Below are positions 63,231 to 64,000 of a stretch of DNA of 64,000 nucleotides, piece after piece (the stretch's first letter is position 1; the number at the start of each line of letters is the position of its first letter). The DNA lies in NCBI RefSeq assembly GCF_021018805.1, contig NC_086266.1:5952001-6016000 (forward strand), in the 5' to 3' direction. Below the pieces are notes generated by a model. It made no database searches, was not told the DNA's origin, and saw only the letters and a list, made by a program, of their open reading frames with translations. The position numbers and the translations under genes were made by a program. This DNA is from Prinia subflava. Its lineage: Eukaryota > Chordata > Aves > Passeriformes > Cisticolidae.

Positions 63231-64000
<770 letters not shown>

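Overview
The window is vertebrate nuclear DNA, almost certainly from a bird. It has large introns, GT/AG splice sites and no bacterial gene organisation. Truncated CR1-type LINE 3' ends of the avian kind (13.3, 51.8, 56.6/57.0 and 62.2 kb) and several solo-LTR-like elements support this. A songbird is likely but cannot be proven from the sequence alone.

The one recognisable gene is doublecortin (DCX), on the minus strand. Five consecutive coding exons can be placed with clean splice signals and matching phases: 63643-63303 (end of the first doublecortin domain, linker, most of the second), 22027-21925 (end of the second domain), 17906-17784 or 17769 (start of the Ser/Pro-rich tail, with two alternative donors), 11178-11084 (Ser/Pro/Thr-rich tail) and 7817-7761 (last 18 codons and stop). 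Together they encode about 239 or 244 residues, which fits the C-terminal two thirds of DCX. The exons for the N-terminus (about 121 residues) and the promoter lie beyond 64000. From 7760 down to the window start the sequence is probably the long DCX 3' UTR. Its polyadenylation site cannot be fixed.

The rest is intron, about 41.3 kb of it in one intron (63302-22028). It holds CR1 fragments, solo LTRs, two conspicuous minisatellites (21 copies of 21 bp at 44.1 kb; about 20 copies of 19-20 bp at 53.5 kb), an AT-rich domain with two pentanucleotide arrays (24.65-26.2 kb), a 290-bp G/T-only tract (35.1 kb) and one orphan exon-like segment (47.77-47.89 kb) that I cannot identify.

The most interesting points are these: a conserved-looking tandem donor pair that adds or removes five residues of the DCX tail; a roughly 665-bp duplication that brackets the terminal exon, one copy in the 3' UTR and one in the last intron; a solo LTR with an exact 6-bp target duplication only 58 bp past a DCX splice donor; an LTR nested in a CR1; and the exon-like segment inside the large intron. 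I see no wholly new gene system. Most long open frames in the window are chance or repeat-driven.
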